DNA of 54,952 nucleotides from Amycolatopsis sp. CA-126428. Lineage in GTDB: Bacteria; Actinomycetota; Actinomycetes; Mycobacteriales; Pseudonocardiaceae. This document shows, one piece after another, positions 48,781 to 54,952 of the stretch. Within the stretch, counting starts at the first letter, position 1. Each line of letters starts with the position of its first letter. A program made the position numbers and the translations under genes. The notes under the pieces were generated by a model. That model ran no database searches. It was not told the DNA's origin and worked only from the letters and a program-made list of their open reading frames with translations. The stretch is from assembly GCF_002904335.1 (NCBI RefSeq), contig NZ_PPHF01000148.1, positions 1-54,952 on the forward strand. The letters are read 5' to 3'.

Positions 48781-50717
48781 GCGTGCCGTTCCTCGGTACC
48801 GGTGCCTCGGGCGAGGCCGTTCAGGATGGTGGAGAACTCTTGACCGTAGTGCGCGGAGTCCAGGAAGGAACCGACGCCGGCCAGCGCGCGCTCGGCGATC
48901 CGCTCGCGGGCCGCGGGCGGCGTGTCCAGCGCCCGCAACAGCCCCACGGTGAGCGCGTTGAGGTCGTTGGGCAGGAAGAGCCAGCCGCTCTCGCCGTCGC
49001 TGACGATCTCCCGGGTGCCGAACACGTCGGCGGCGACGACCGGCACCCGGAACGCCATGGCCTCGAGGATCGAGCGCGGCAGCGACTCGATGTCGGAGCT
49101 GTTGACGAACAGGTCCGCCGCGCGCAGCCACGGCAGCGGATCGCGGACGATCGGCACCAGGCTGACCGAGCCGCCCAGCCCGGCCGCCTCGACGTAGTCC
49201 GTCAGCGCGTCGCAGTACGGCGATTCGTGGGTACCGACGATCACCAGGTGCGCGTCCGGGTGGGTGGTCCGGACCTGCTCGAACGCCAGCAGCAGCGGGG
49301 CGTGCCCCTTGCGCGGTTCGCTCACGCCGATGTTGACCAGGACGGTCGCCCGCTCCGGCAGCCCGAGCTCCCGCCGGACCTCTTCCTTCGTCGTGTACAG
49401 CGCCTGCTTGGCCGGGGCGAGGTCGATGCCGTACCGGACGGTGATGCAGCGGCGCGGCCGCGACCACGGCAGGAACATCTCGCGCGTGGCGTCGGCGACG
49501 AAGAGCAGCGCGTCGGCGTCCGACAGGCAGTGTTCCCAGCGTGCGCGGACCAGCGGGTCGAGCGCGTCCATGCCCCAGTTCAGGTACGCGAAGTCCTCGA
49601 GGCTGAAGCTCTCGTGGATGACCCACGCGACGGGCAGGCCCGCCCGCATCGCCGCGTCGACCCCGGCGAACATCCCGAGCGTGTTGACCAGGACGACGCC
49701 CGCCCCGGACGCGGTGGCCAGCATGGCCAGCTCGCCGACGTACGCGGTGTAGGTGACCGCGTCCTGGACGCGGTGGTGACCGGTGACGTGCACCGTGACG
49801 CCCAGCTCTTCCAGCTCGGTGCGCAGGGGACCGTCTTCCGGCGAAACCAGCGTGATCTTGTGCTCGTGCGGGCCCGCCAGGTGGCGCAGCAGTTCGCTGA
49901 GCCAGAACTGGCCACCGCCGACGCGCAGGCTGTGGGTCACGACCAGGACGTGGTCGGTGTCGACCGCCGCCTTGACCCGGCCGAGGAGCTCTTCGGTGAA
50001 CGCCGTCGAGCGCTCGACGGCCTCGGCGTCGCGCCGGCTGACGGGCCGCCTGCGCAGCGTCGCGTACCGGGTGGGTGAGGTCCATTCACGGCCGTCGCGG
50101 GTCCACGCACGCACCCGGTAGGCCACCTTGCGGCTTTCGCCGGGGGCCTGGGGCAGGGCGATGCGGGCTTCGTAGCCGCTCAACCCGGCCTGCCGGATCT
50201 GCCCGGGCAGGGCGCTGGTGACGTCCGGCCGGGGCAGCATCAGCCGCGCCCGCTGCGGTGCGGCGCCTTCGACGTCGACTTCCACGTGGCTGGGCAGCTT
50301 GCCGTCGAGCAGCAGCCAGCCCGAGACGACCATGAGGTCGCCGGCGATCTCGGCGTCGGCGGCCGGGAAGTCGATCTCGCCGAGCGGCGCGGGCTCGCGG
50401 TAGCTGCTCTCCGGCCAGACGGTCGTGTGGCTCAGTTCGGTGCCGTCGGGCGCGGTGACCGTCGTTTCCGCGCCGACCGGCTGGTCGCACTCGGCCTCCG
50501 CCCGCCACGTCCAGACCGGCCAGTCCGCGGGGACGCCCGGCACCGCGTCGGTGCCACGCTCCCAGTGCACCGTGGCGACCCGGCCGCCGATCCGGACGGT
50601 GCTGCCGTCCGGGCCGGCCGGAGAGACCAGCCAGCCGCCGACCGAGATCCGGTCGGCGGTCACCGAGGCACCGGCGGCGTCCACGCCGGCGAGCCACGGC
50701 AGCTCCCGCTCGATCAT
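48777..50717 (-). CDS. GT4-family glycosyltransferase with N-terminal beta-rich region
   Basis: This 646-residue protein has a beta-rich N-terminal part of about 230 residues without recognised family (ISVGGWLVSPAGPDGSTVRI, MVVSGWLLLDGKLPSHVEVD), perhaps a glycan-binding module. A GT-B transferase follows: VTHSLRVGGGQFWLSELLRH, VNIGVSEPRKGHAPLLLAFE, LVIVGTHESPYC and the E-x7-E motif in DIESLPRSILEAMAFRVPVV, typical of GT4. It probably adds a sugar from a nucleotide donor on the cytoplasmic side. It follows the AlgX-like gene by 31 bp and is coupled to the tiny ORF downstream. Confidence 0.88.
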   Translation of the reverse strand: MIERELPWLAGVDAAGASVTADRISVGGWLVSPAGPDGSTVRIGGRVATVHWERGTDAVPGVPADWPVWTWRAEAECDQPVGAETTVTAPDGTELSHTTVWPESSYREPAPLGEIDFPAADAEIAGDLMVVSGWLLLDGKLPSHVEVDVEGAAPQRARLMLPRPDVTSALPGQIRQAGLSGYEARIALPQAPGESRKVAYRVRAWTRDGREWTSPTRYATLRRRPVSRRDAEAVERSTAFTEELLGRVKAAVDTDHVLVVTHSLRVGGGQFWLSELLRHLAGPHEHKITLVSPEDGPLRTELEELGVTVHVTGHHRVQDAVTYTAYVGELAMLATASGAGVVLVNTLGMFAGVDAAMRAGLPVAWVIHESFSLEDFAYLNWGMDALDPLVRARWEHCLSDADALLFVADATREMFLPWSRPRRCITVRYGIDLAPAKQALYTTKEEVRRELGLPERATVLVNIGVSEPRKGHAPLLLAFEQVRTTHPDAHLVIVGTHESPYCDALTDYVEAAGLGGSVSLVPIVRDPLPWLRAADLFVNSSDIESLPRSILEAMAFRVPVVAADVFGTREIVSDGESGWLFLPNDLNALTVGLLRALDTPPAARERIAERALAGVGSFLDSAHYGQEFSTILNGLARGTGTEERHA

Positions 50718-50748
50718 CTTGTTCCTTCGTCCGTGCGCGGTGCCGCGC

Positions 50749-52074
50749 TCATCGCCGGGGGTGGTTCGCGAGCTGTTCGCTCAGCGTCTTGACCACGGCG
50801 GGGGCCAGGATAGGGCTTTGCCCGCCGATGAGGTTGCGTTCGGCGATTTCGATCACCACGACGTCGCTGTCGACGAGCTTCGCCGCGGCCGCCGACGCGT
50901 CTTGCTGGACGTAGTCGGAGTGCATGATCGTCAGGTCCGTGAACGCGGCCGCGAGGTACATGTTGGCGAAGCCGGTGAACGAGTCGCCGATCATCGCGAC
51001 CTTGTCGGAGACGGTCCCGGTGGCCGGCCGGCCGTGCAACTCGATCGGGCTCGTGTTCGGCTGGCCGAAGAACGTGCGGGTCCGGTCCGCGCCGCCGTCC
51101 GGGGCCAGCGACTCCAGCACGGCGGGCTCGCTGCCGGTGCGGCCGATCAGCGGCGGCAGGTCGGTCTGCTTGTCGAACGTCTCCTTGGGCGCGGTCCGCC
51201 AGGTCCTCGTCACCCCGGGCCGGAGGTTCTCGGCCAGCGCCCGGACCATGGTCAGCCCGCCGTGGAACTGCCAGTGGGTGTCCTGCTTGAAGTAGATCGG
51301 GGCACCTTGGCGCCGCGACTCGGCGAGCAAGGGCTGCCGCAGGTCCAGGTAGCCGACCTCGGTGTCCAGCCGCTGCCACATCGTCCGGGCGGCGACCGGG
51401 GCGCAGTCCTTGCCGGCGTACTGGTCGGGCAGGAACTGGGGGAAGATGTCCGACTTGTCCGGCGGGACGATCAGCACGAGCCGCCGTCCCGACGCTTCGA
51501 CGGCCTGACGGAGACCGATCAGCTCGCCGATCACGTCGGCGGACGGGATGATCGGGTTGCACTTGGCGTACATGTCGTTGCCCAGGTACAGCCAGCCGTC
51601 CCGGCCTTCGACCACCGGCGGGTAGTTGCTGTTCGTCTGGCCCTGCACCGGGCCGGTCTCCGGCCGGGCGGGCGGCTGGTTCGCGACCGGGCCGACGCCG
51701 GGCTGGGTGCCCTGCGAGCCGAGTGACGGCGGTTCCCCGAACACGGACCGGCTGATCGCGTCCTCGGCCTGCACGGCGGCCTGGCGGCCGGGCAGCCAGT
51801 CGGTGGCCCACGCGCTGAGCCCGCTGAAGAACCCCCAGCCGTCCGACAGGCTCGGGAAGTCGTGGAGCTGGTGGTTTTCGAACGCCGCCGGCCTGCCGAA
51901 CACGCCGAGCGACACCATCGGGGCCAGGAAGAAGACGAGCGCGCAGATCAGGGCCGTCTGCTGACGGCCGTGGCGCGGCCGGTACATCGAGTGGTCCTTC
52001 GGCAGCCATGCCTCGTGGACGCTCAGCGGCCGGACCCGCTTATCCGGCTTTCCGCCTTCCAAGTGCACCGACAC
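50749..52074 (-). CDS. AlgX/AlgJ-like SGNH-fold polysaccharide acetylation protein
   Basis: This 441-residue protein has one N-terminal membrane helix (about residues 40-60, ALICALVFFLAPMVSLGVF) and a large external domain. The ALGX marks are present: EGRDGWLYLGNDMYAKC, IVPPDKSDIFPQF, the catalytic DxH pair in FKQDTHWQFHGG and the nucleophile Ser in MIGDSFTGFANMYL. Relatives transfer acetyl groups to exported polysaccharides such as alginate. It is the first gene of the leftward glycan operon. The GTG start is weakly supported; an in-frame ATG at MYRPRHG is an alternative. Confidence 0.87.
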   Translation of the reverse strand: MSVHLEGGKPDKRVRPLSVHEAWLPKDHSMYRPRHGRQQTALICALVFFLAPMVSLGVFGRPAAFENHQLHDFPSLSDGWGFFSGLSAWATDWLPGRQAAVQAEDAISRSVFGEPPSLGSQGTQPGVGPVANQPPARPETGPVQGQTNSNYPPVVEGRDGWLYLGNDMYAKCNPIIPSADVIGELIGLRQAVEASGRRLVLIVPPDKSDIFPQFLPDQYAGKDCAPVAARTMWQRLDTEVGYLDLRQPLLAESRRQGAPIYFKQDTHWQFHGGLTMVRALAENLRPGVTRTWRTAPKETFDKQTDLPPLIGRTGSEPAVLESLAPDGGADRTRTFFGQPNTSPIELHGRPATGTVSDKVAMIGDSFTGFANMYLAAAFTDLTIMHSDYVQQDASAAAAKLVDSDVVVIEIAERNLIGGQSPILAPAVVKTLSEQLANHPRR

Positions 52075-52230
52075 GCCTCAACCATAGTCCGGGCCGAGCG
52101 GGCGCCGGGTCCCCGCCCGCCGTCACCCGTCAGGACCCCGAAAACTGTCGTACATATGTTCTAAAATGGGCGTTGTCCAGGGGAGATGCCGCCCGCGTCC
52201 GCGGGTGGCGTGATGGAGGAAGGCAGGGCC

Positions 52231-52836
52231 ATGGCCTACATCACCCTGTCCACGTTCGTGGGCTACAGCGCGAGTTCCGGGCCGTCGCGGTCGTCGTTCG
52301 TCCGGCGGCAGCGCCGCCAGTACGAAGATCCGGCGCGGGCGGCGTTCAACTACTACCGGCGGGCGGCCAACGCGGTGCGCTCCGGCCGGGCGGCGAACCA
52401 GGACGAGGTCGCGTTGCGCGCGCTCGTCAACGCCGCCGACGAGCGGACGAAACCGCACTACGCGGCGATCGCCGAGGGCTGGCTGCGGTACCTCGGCCGC
52501 AAGTCGCCGAGGCTGGTCGAAGTGGGTCGCGGCCGGTGCCGCATCGGCGAGCTCGAGATCGGCGTCAGCCCGCAGATGGGGCTGCGCAAGAGCGACGGGC
52601 GCCGGTACGCGACCTGGCTCTACTTCAAGGAGGAGCCGTTGGCGAAGGCGTCGGCGCAGCTCGCGCTGTGGGTGCTGGAGGAGGCGATGCCCGACATCCT
52701 GCCCGGCGGCGAGGCGCTGGTGATCGACGTCCGCCGGGGGAAGGAGTACCAGCTCTCCGCCCGGGACCGGGCCCGGCTGCAGCCCTGGGCCCGCAGCGAG
52801 GCCTCGGCGTTCCTCACCCTGTGGGACGCGGCCTGA
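52231..52836 (+). CDS. Hypothetical protein
   Basis: I do not recognise this 201-residue soluble protein. It starts at MAYITLSTFV, with AGGAAGG 6 bp upstream; earlier GTG/ATG codons lie inside that ribosome site. A helical stretch (DPARAAFNYYRRAANAVRSG, RALVNAADERTKPHYAAIAE) is followed by a beta/alpha part (LVEVGRGRCRIGELEIGVSP, MLRKSDG-like, WVLEEAMPDILPGGEALVID). A GC hairpin (52188-52209) lies in the leader, after an AT-rich promoter-like patch near 52150-52165. The 3' end overlaps the convergent hydrolase gene by 23 bp. Confidence 0.72.
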   Translation: MAYITLSTFVGYSASSGPSRSSFVRRQRRQYEDPARAAFNYYRRAANAVRSGRAANQDEVALRALVNAADERTKPHYAAIAEGWLRYLGRKSPRLVEVGRGRCRIGELEIGVSPQMGLRKSDGRRYATWLYFKEEPLAKASAQLALWVLEEAMPDILPGGEALVIDVRRGKEYQLSARDRARLQPWARSEASAFLTLWDAA

Positions 52837-53491
52837 GCAGCACCCCGGCCACCAGGTCCGGCCGGGTGACGAAGGGGTGGTGCGCCACCGGCAGTTCGAC
52901 GACGTCGGTGGCGCGCGCCGCCTGGGCCCGCTGGGTCTCGGGCAGCGTCGCGCGGTCCTCGCCGCAGACGACGTAGGTCGACGGGACTTCCCGCCACGCC
53001 GCCCGGGTCGCCGGCTGGCCGAACACCGCCTCGTTCTGGCGGGTGAGGCGGCCGGCGGCCGCGGCGTACGTGCGGTCGTCGAAGTCCTGGGCGAACCGCG
53101 GCCGCACCAGCTCCTCCCGGACGCTCGCGGTGCCGTCTCCGTGGCTGACGTGCACCGGTTCGCCGGTCCCGAAGTCCGCGAGCGCCTCGCCGACGTCCGG
53201 CAGGAACGACGTCACGTAGACGAGCCGGTGGATCGCGGGGTGGTCGCCGAGTGTGGTGATCACCATGCCGCCGTAGGAGTGCCCGACGAGCAGCGCGGGC
53301 TCGCCGGAGGCGTCGAGCAGGGCGCGGACGGCTTCCGCGTCGGCGTGCAGGTCGCCGCGCGGCTCGCTCTCGCAGCTGGGCAGCACCGCCGCTGAGCTGC
53401 GCAGACCGTGCCGGGCGAGCACCTCGGCCGTCGGTTGCCACCACCACGCGCCGTCGCGGACGAACGCGCCGTGGACGAAGACGATCCGCAT
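52814..53491 (-). CDS. Alpha/beta hydrolase
   Basis: This 225-residue hydrolase has the oxyanion motif VFVHGAFVRDGAWW, nucleophile Ser in LLVGHSYGGMV, an acid in VVCGEDRATLP and the catalytic His near AHHPFVTRPDLV. This is a complete triad in a compact fold, like the EstC/salicylate-esterase-type hydrolases. The start ATG is directly at the conserved N-terminus; the longer open frame upstream is noise. It stands alone, and the substrate is unknown. Confidence 0.9.
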   Translation of the reverse strand: MRIVFVHGAFVRDGAWWWQPTAEVLARHGLRSSAAVLPSCESEPRGDLHADAEAVRALLDASGEPALLVGHSYGGMVITTLGDHPAIHRLVYVTSFLPDVGEALADFGTGEPVHVSHGDGTASVREELVRPRFAQDFDDRTYAAAAGRLTRQNEAVFGQPATRAAWREVPSTYVVCGEDRATLPETQRAQAARATDVVELPVAHHPFVTRPDLVAGVLLRPRPTG

Positions 53492-53625
53492 GGTGACAAC
53501 TTGGCAGAACCCACCCGGATGAGTGACACAGTTCGCGGCGGGCGGACGGGGACTGGACAAACCGGAGGCCGAACACGAAGCTTTCGCGTGTTCTTCCGCG
53601 CCTGGCCGACTCGAGGTCTCAAACC

Positions 53626-54228
53626 GTGAATGCTGCTTGGGAAGCCGTCTCCCGCGTCGTCGACGAGCCGGCCTGGTACTGGGTGTACGACAAGCTGGCG
53701 TTCTGGCCGAGCACCTACGCGCACGCCTGGCCGGGGTTCCGGGAGCCGGTGCCGTCGCGGACGTGGGACCTTTCGCCCGGGAACCTGGACCGCGCTTCGG
53801 CGGAGTTCCGCCTCGGCCCGTACGCGGTCGAGGAGCACCAGGTCGCGACGATCGCGCTGGCCGCGTTCCGGGAGGTCTGCGGCCCGGACGACTGGATGTG
53901 GGCGCTGCACTGGCAGCACCAGTCCTACCGCGTCCGCCCGCACCTGATGTCCGGGAGCGCCCGGTGGCCGGTGCCGGTGTTCCCGCGTGCGGACTACCAC
54001 TTGTTCCTGGCGGCGGACTTCTCCTACGGCACGCTCGGGCACCCGTGGGAGCGGACGTTGTGCGTGTTCGGCGAGAAGCTGGTGCCAGCGTTCGAGCGGC
54101 TGGGCGAAGGCGTGCTGTCGAACGTGCTGCGCCGTGACGGGAAGCCGGCTGAGACAACCGGGGCTTCGCCCCGGGCCGGGGGCTCCGCCACCCGGACCCC
54201 CGCAGAGCCGTCCCAGCTGGCCCGCTGA
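53626..54228 (+). CDS. DUF2716-like protein with a repeat-derived C-terminus
   Basis: This 200-residue protein resembles DUF2716 proteins (WYWVYDKLAFWPSTYAHAWP, RADYHLFLAADFSYGTLGHP, WERTLCVFGEKLV). The recognised domain ends near residue 165. The last 30 or so residues are encoded largely by the 44-bp dispersed repeat (54159-54202), giving TGASPRAGGSATRTP, so the original C-terminus was probably shorter or has been replaced. The GTG start is chosen on the conserved N-terminus. A 7-bp inverted repeat (GAACACG/CGTGTTC, 53571-53593) lies just upstream. The function is unknown. Confidence 0.75.
   Translation: MNAAWEAVSRVVDEPAWYWVYDKLAFWPSTYAHAWPGFREPVPSRTWDLSPGNLDRASAEFRLGPYAVEEHQVATIALAAFREVCGPDDWMWALHWQHQSYRVRPHLMSGSARWPVPVFPRADYHLFLAADFSYGTLGHPWERTLCVFGEKLVPAFERLGEGVLSNVLRRDGKPAETTGASPRAGGSATRTPAEPSQLAR
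54159..54202. repeat. 44-bp dispersed repeat, copy 2 (inside a CDS end)
   Basis: This copy is 42/44 identical to the one at 30525-30568. It lies in frame inside the 3' end of the DUF2716-like gene. A related but shortened hairpin (CCGGGGGG/CCCCCCGG, 54805-54825, preceded by GGGGGTCC) occurs 600 bp further on, in the opposite sense. Confidence 0.85.
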
Positions 54229-54261
54229 GCCGCCGGCCGGTCTCTTGCTACCGTTCTGCGG

Positions 54262-54663
54262 GTGTTCGAATATCACGGCTGGGTGACCATCCAGGCGACC
54301 GCGAGCGGCGATGACGACGCGGCGCTCCTGGAGCGCCTGGTCGACCGCGTGCACCGCGCGATCCGCGACGCGGGCGACTTCGATCTGGTCGACCTCCGCT
54401 GGAGCGCGGGGATGCCCATGCTCCACTTCGGCGGTTTCGACAAGCACGGCGGCCCGATAGCTCCCGAGCTCCTCGACTTGTTCACCCGCACGGGCGAATT
54501 GGCACCGGGCTCGTACGGCCTGCTGCACACGTGGGACGACCAGGACACGGAGAACGACAACAACTTCCGCGTCTACCGAATGGCCCGAGGCCAGGTAACC
54601 GAGCGCGAAGACGCCCACCTGACCCCGGTGGCCCCCACAATCCTCGACACCTACGAACTCTGA
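54262..54663 (+). CDS. Imm7-like immunity family protein
   Basis: This 133-residue protein looks like the Imm7 family of putative immunity proteins of polymorphic toxins: opening FEYHGWVTIQA, middle LVDLRWSAGMPMLHFGGF, then APGSYGLLHTWDDQD and FRVYRMARGQVTEREDAHLT. The assignment is from memory of the family, not from a search. No toxin gene is visible beside it, so it could be an orphan immunity gene or belong to a toxin beyond the window. It starts with GTG, 33 bp after the DUF2716-like gene. Confidence 0.72.
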   Translation: MFEYHGWVTIQATASGDDDAALLERLVDRVHRAIRDAGDFDLVDLRWSAGMPMLHFGGFDKHGGPIAPELLDLFTRTGELAPGSYGLLHTWDDQDTENDNNFRVYRMARGQVTEREDAHLTPVAPTILDTYEL

Positions 54664-54691
54664 CCCAGCCCCCCGACGCCCCACAAACCCA

Positions 54692-54780
54692 GCCAAAACC
54701 GGGTCCCAAGGCCTGATTCGGCCAAAGCCGGGGCACACCCCAAAAGTCCGGCCAGAGCAGGGCGGGGAACCCTCCAAAAG
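54692..54780. repeat. Degenerate approx. 30-bp tandem repeats
   Basis: Units beginning GCCAAAACCGGG (54692), GCCAAAGCCGGGG (54721) and GCCAGAGCAGGG (54751) recur at 29-30 bp, and CCAAAAGTC occurs in the second and third. The similarity is partial. The stretch lies in the 220-bp gap between the Imm7-like gene and the tRNA; no gene is seen. Confidence 0.4.
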
Positions 54781-54836
54781 TCTGACGAAGGCACCGTGGG
54801 GGGTCCGGGGGGCTCGGCCCCCCGGGTGAAATGGCG

Positions 54837-54875
54837 AAGGGGTCATATCGGCGCTTTCCGCCGACATGACCCCTT
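54837..54875 (-). terminator. Hairpin terminator of the tRNA-Gly transcript
   Basis: Arms of 17 nt (54837-54853 and 54859-54875) pair with a single mismatch, which on the leftward transcript is a G-U wobble. This fits a terminator read from the minus strand. It stands 9 bp after the 3' end of the tRNA. Confidence 0.75.
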
Positions 54876-54883
54876 CAACCCCG

Positions 54884-54952
54884 AGCGGATGACGGGATTC
54901 GAACCCGCGACCCTCACCTTGGCAAGGTGATGCGCTACCAGCTGCGCTACAT
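54884..54952 (-). tRNA. tRNA-Gly (anticodon GCC), 5' end cut by the window
   Basis: On the minus strand the sequence shows the D arm, an anticodon arm CACC-TTGCCAA-GGTG with anticodon GCC, and the T arm GCGGG-TTCGAAT-CCCGT. It ends with the acceptor half CATCCGC and discriminator T; no CCA is encoded. Only about four bases of the 5' acceptor strand are missing at the window edge. It decodes GGC (and GGU), the main glycine codon in this GC-rich genome. A hairpin terminator follows directly. Confidence 0.95.

Noticed and set aside
1..54952. CRISPR arrays, insertion sequences, prophage or large secondary-metabolite genes
   Set aside because: No regularly spaced identical repeats, transposase or integrase motifs, phage structural genes, or PKS/NRPS domains are visible.

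Overview
The window looks like chromosomal DNA of a high-GC actinomycete, most likely Pseudonocardiaceae and Amycolatopsis-like. The reasons are the very GC-rich third codon positions, many GTG starts, dense 4-bp and 8-bp gene overlaps, actinobacterial DnaA-type 9-mers (TTGTCCACA), long U-less hairpin terminators, and families typical of the group (ECF sigma factors with overlapping partners, YcnI-CopC-CopD, MmyB-like regulators). The genus is inferred from style and was not tested by a search. I see no phage, insertion sequence, CRISPR array, rRNA or large PKS/NRPS gene.

Layout. 1-5 kb: an amidase, an ECF sigma factor with an overlapping membrane partner, and an ATGA-coupled pair of CitE/malyl-CoA-lyase-type enzymes. 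5.3-7.6 kb: an unknown protein, an atypical SDR and a divergent PRPP synthetase, the last two overlapping by 4 bp. 7.6-13.7 kb: an aldonolactone oxidase divergent from a PLP-dependent amino-acid deaminase/aldolase, then a TetR regulator divergent from a GH1 beta-glucosidase and sugar MFS transporter. 14-17.5 kb: two small unknown genes, an XRE-TPR regulator and an APH-type kinase. 17.7-20.6 kb: a copper operon (His-bearing membrane protein, YcnI, CopC, CopD). 20.9-24.4 kb: a complete Opu/Pro-type osmoprotectant ABC importer. 24.5-30.5 kb: a RecB/RNase H-like nuclease, PadR regulator plus methyltransferase, an ArsR-like regulator, a small secreted protein and an SDR. 30.7-38.7 kb: UDP-glucose dehydrogenase, VOC protein, gamma-glutamyltransferase-like enzyme, a second ECF sigma with an overlapping VOC protein, and an MFS exporter divergent from an MmyB-like regulator with a clear operator array. 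38.8-40.6 kb: a NarL-type two-component system.

40.9-52.1 kb is the most unusual part. Two tandem paralogous membrane proteins run into a large methyltransferase whose C-terminal part looks like a small-molecule kinase. This converges on a six-gene, almost gapless operon: AlgX-like acetyltransferase-fold protein, GT4 glycosyltransferase, a 26-codon ORF stitched in by ATGA overlaps at both ends, a coiled-coil protein, a two-part glycosyltransferase and an OafA-type acyltransferase. I read it as a surface-glycan locus. The methyltransferase-kinase plus a separate coiled coil recall the parts of the E. coli chain-length regulator WbdD, split into two genes. UDP-glucuronate could come from the dehydrogenase at 30.7 kb.

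52.2-54.9 kb: an unknown protein, an alpha/beta hydrolase, a DUF2716-like and an Imm7-like protein, degenerate repeats, a hairpin terminator and the 3' part of a minus-strand tRNA-Gly(GCC) cut by the window edge. A 44-bp dispersed repeat occurs at 30.5 kb and again inside the end of the DUF2716-like gene.
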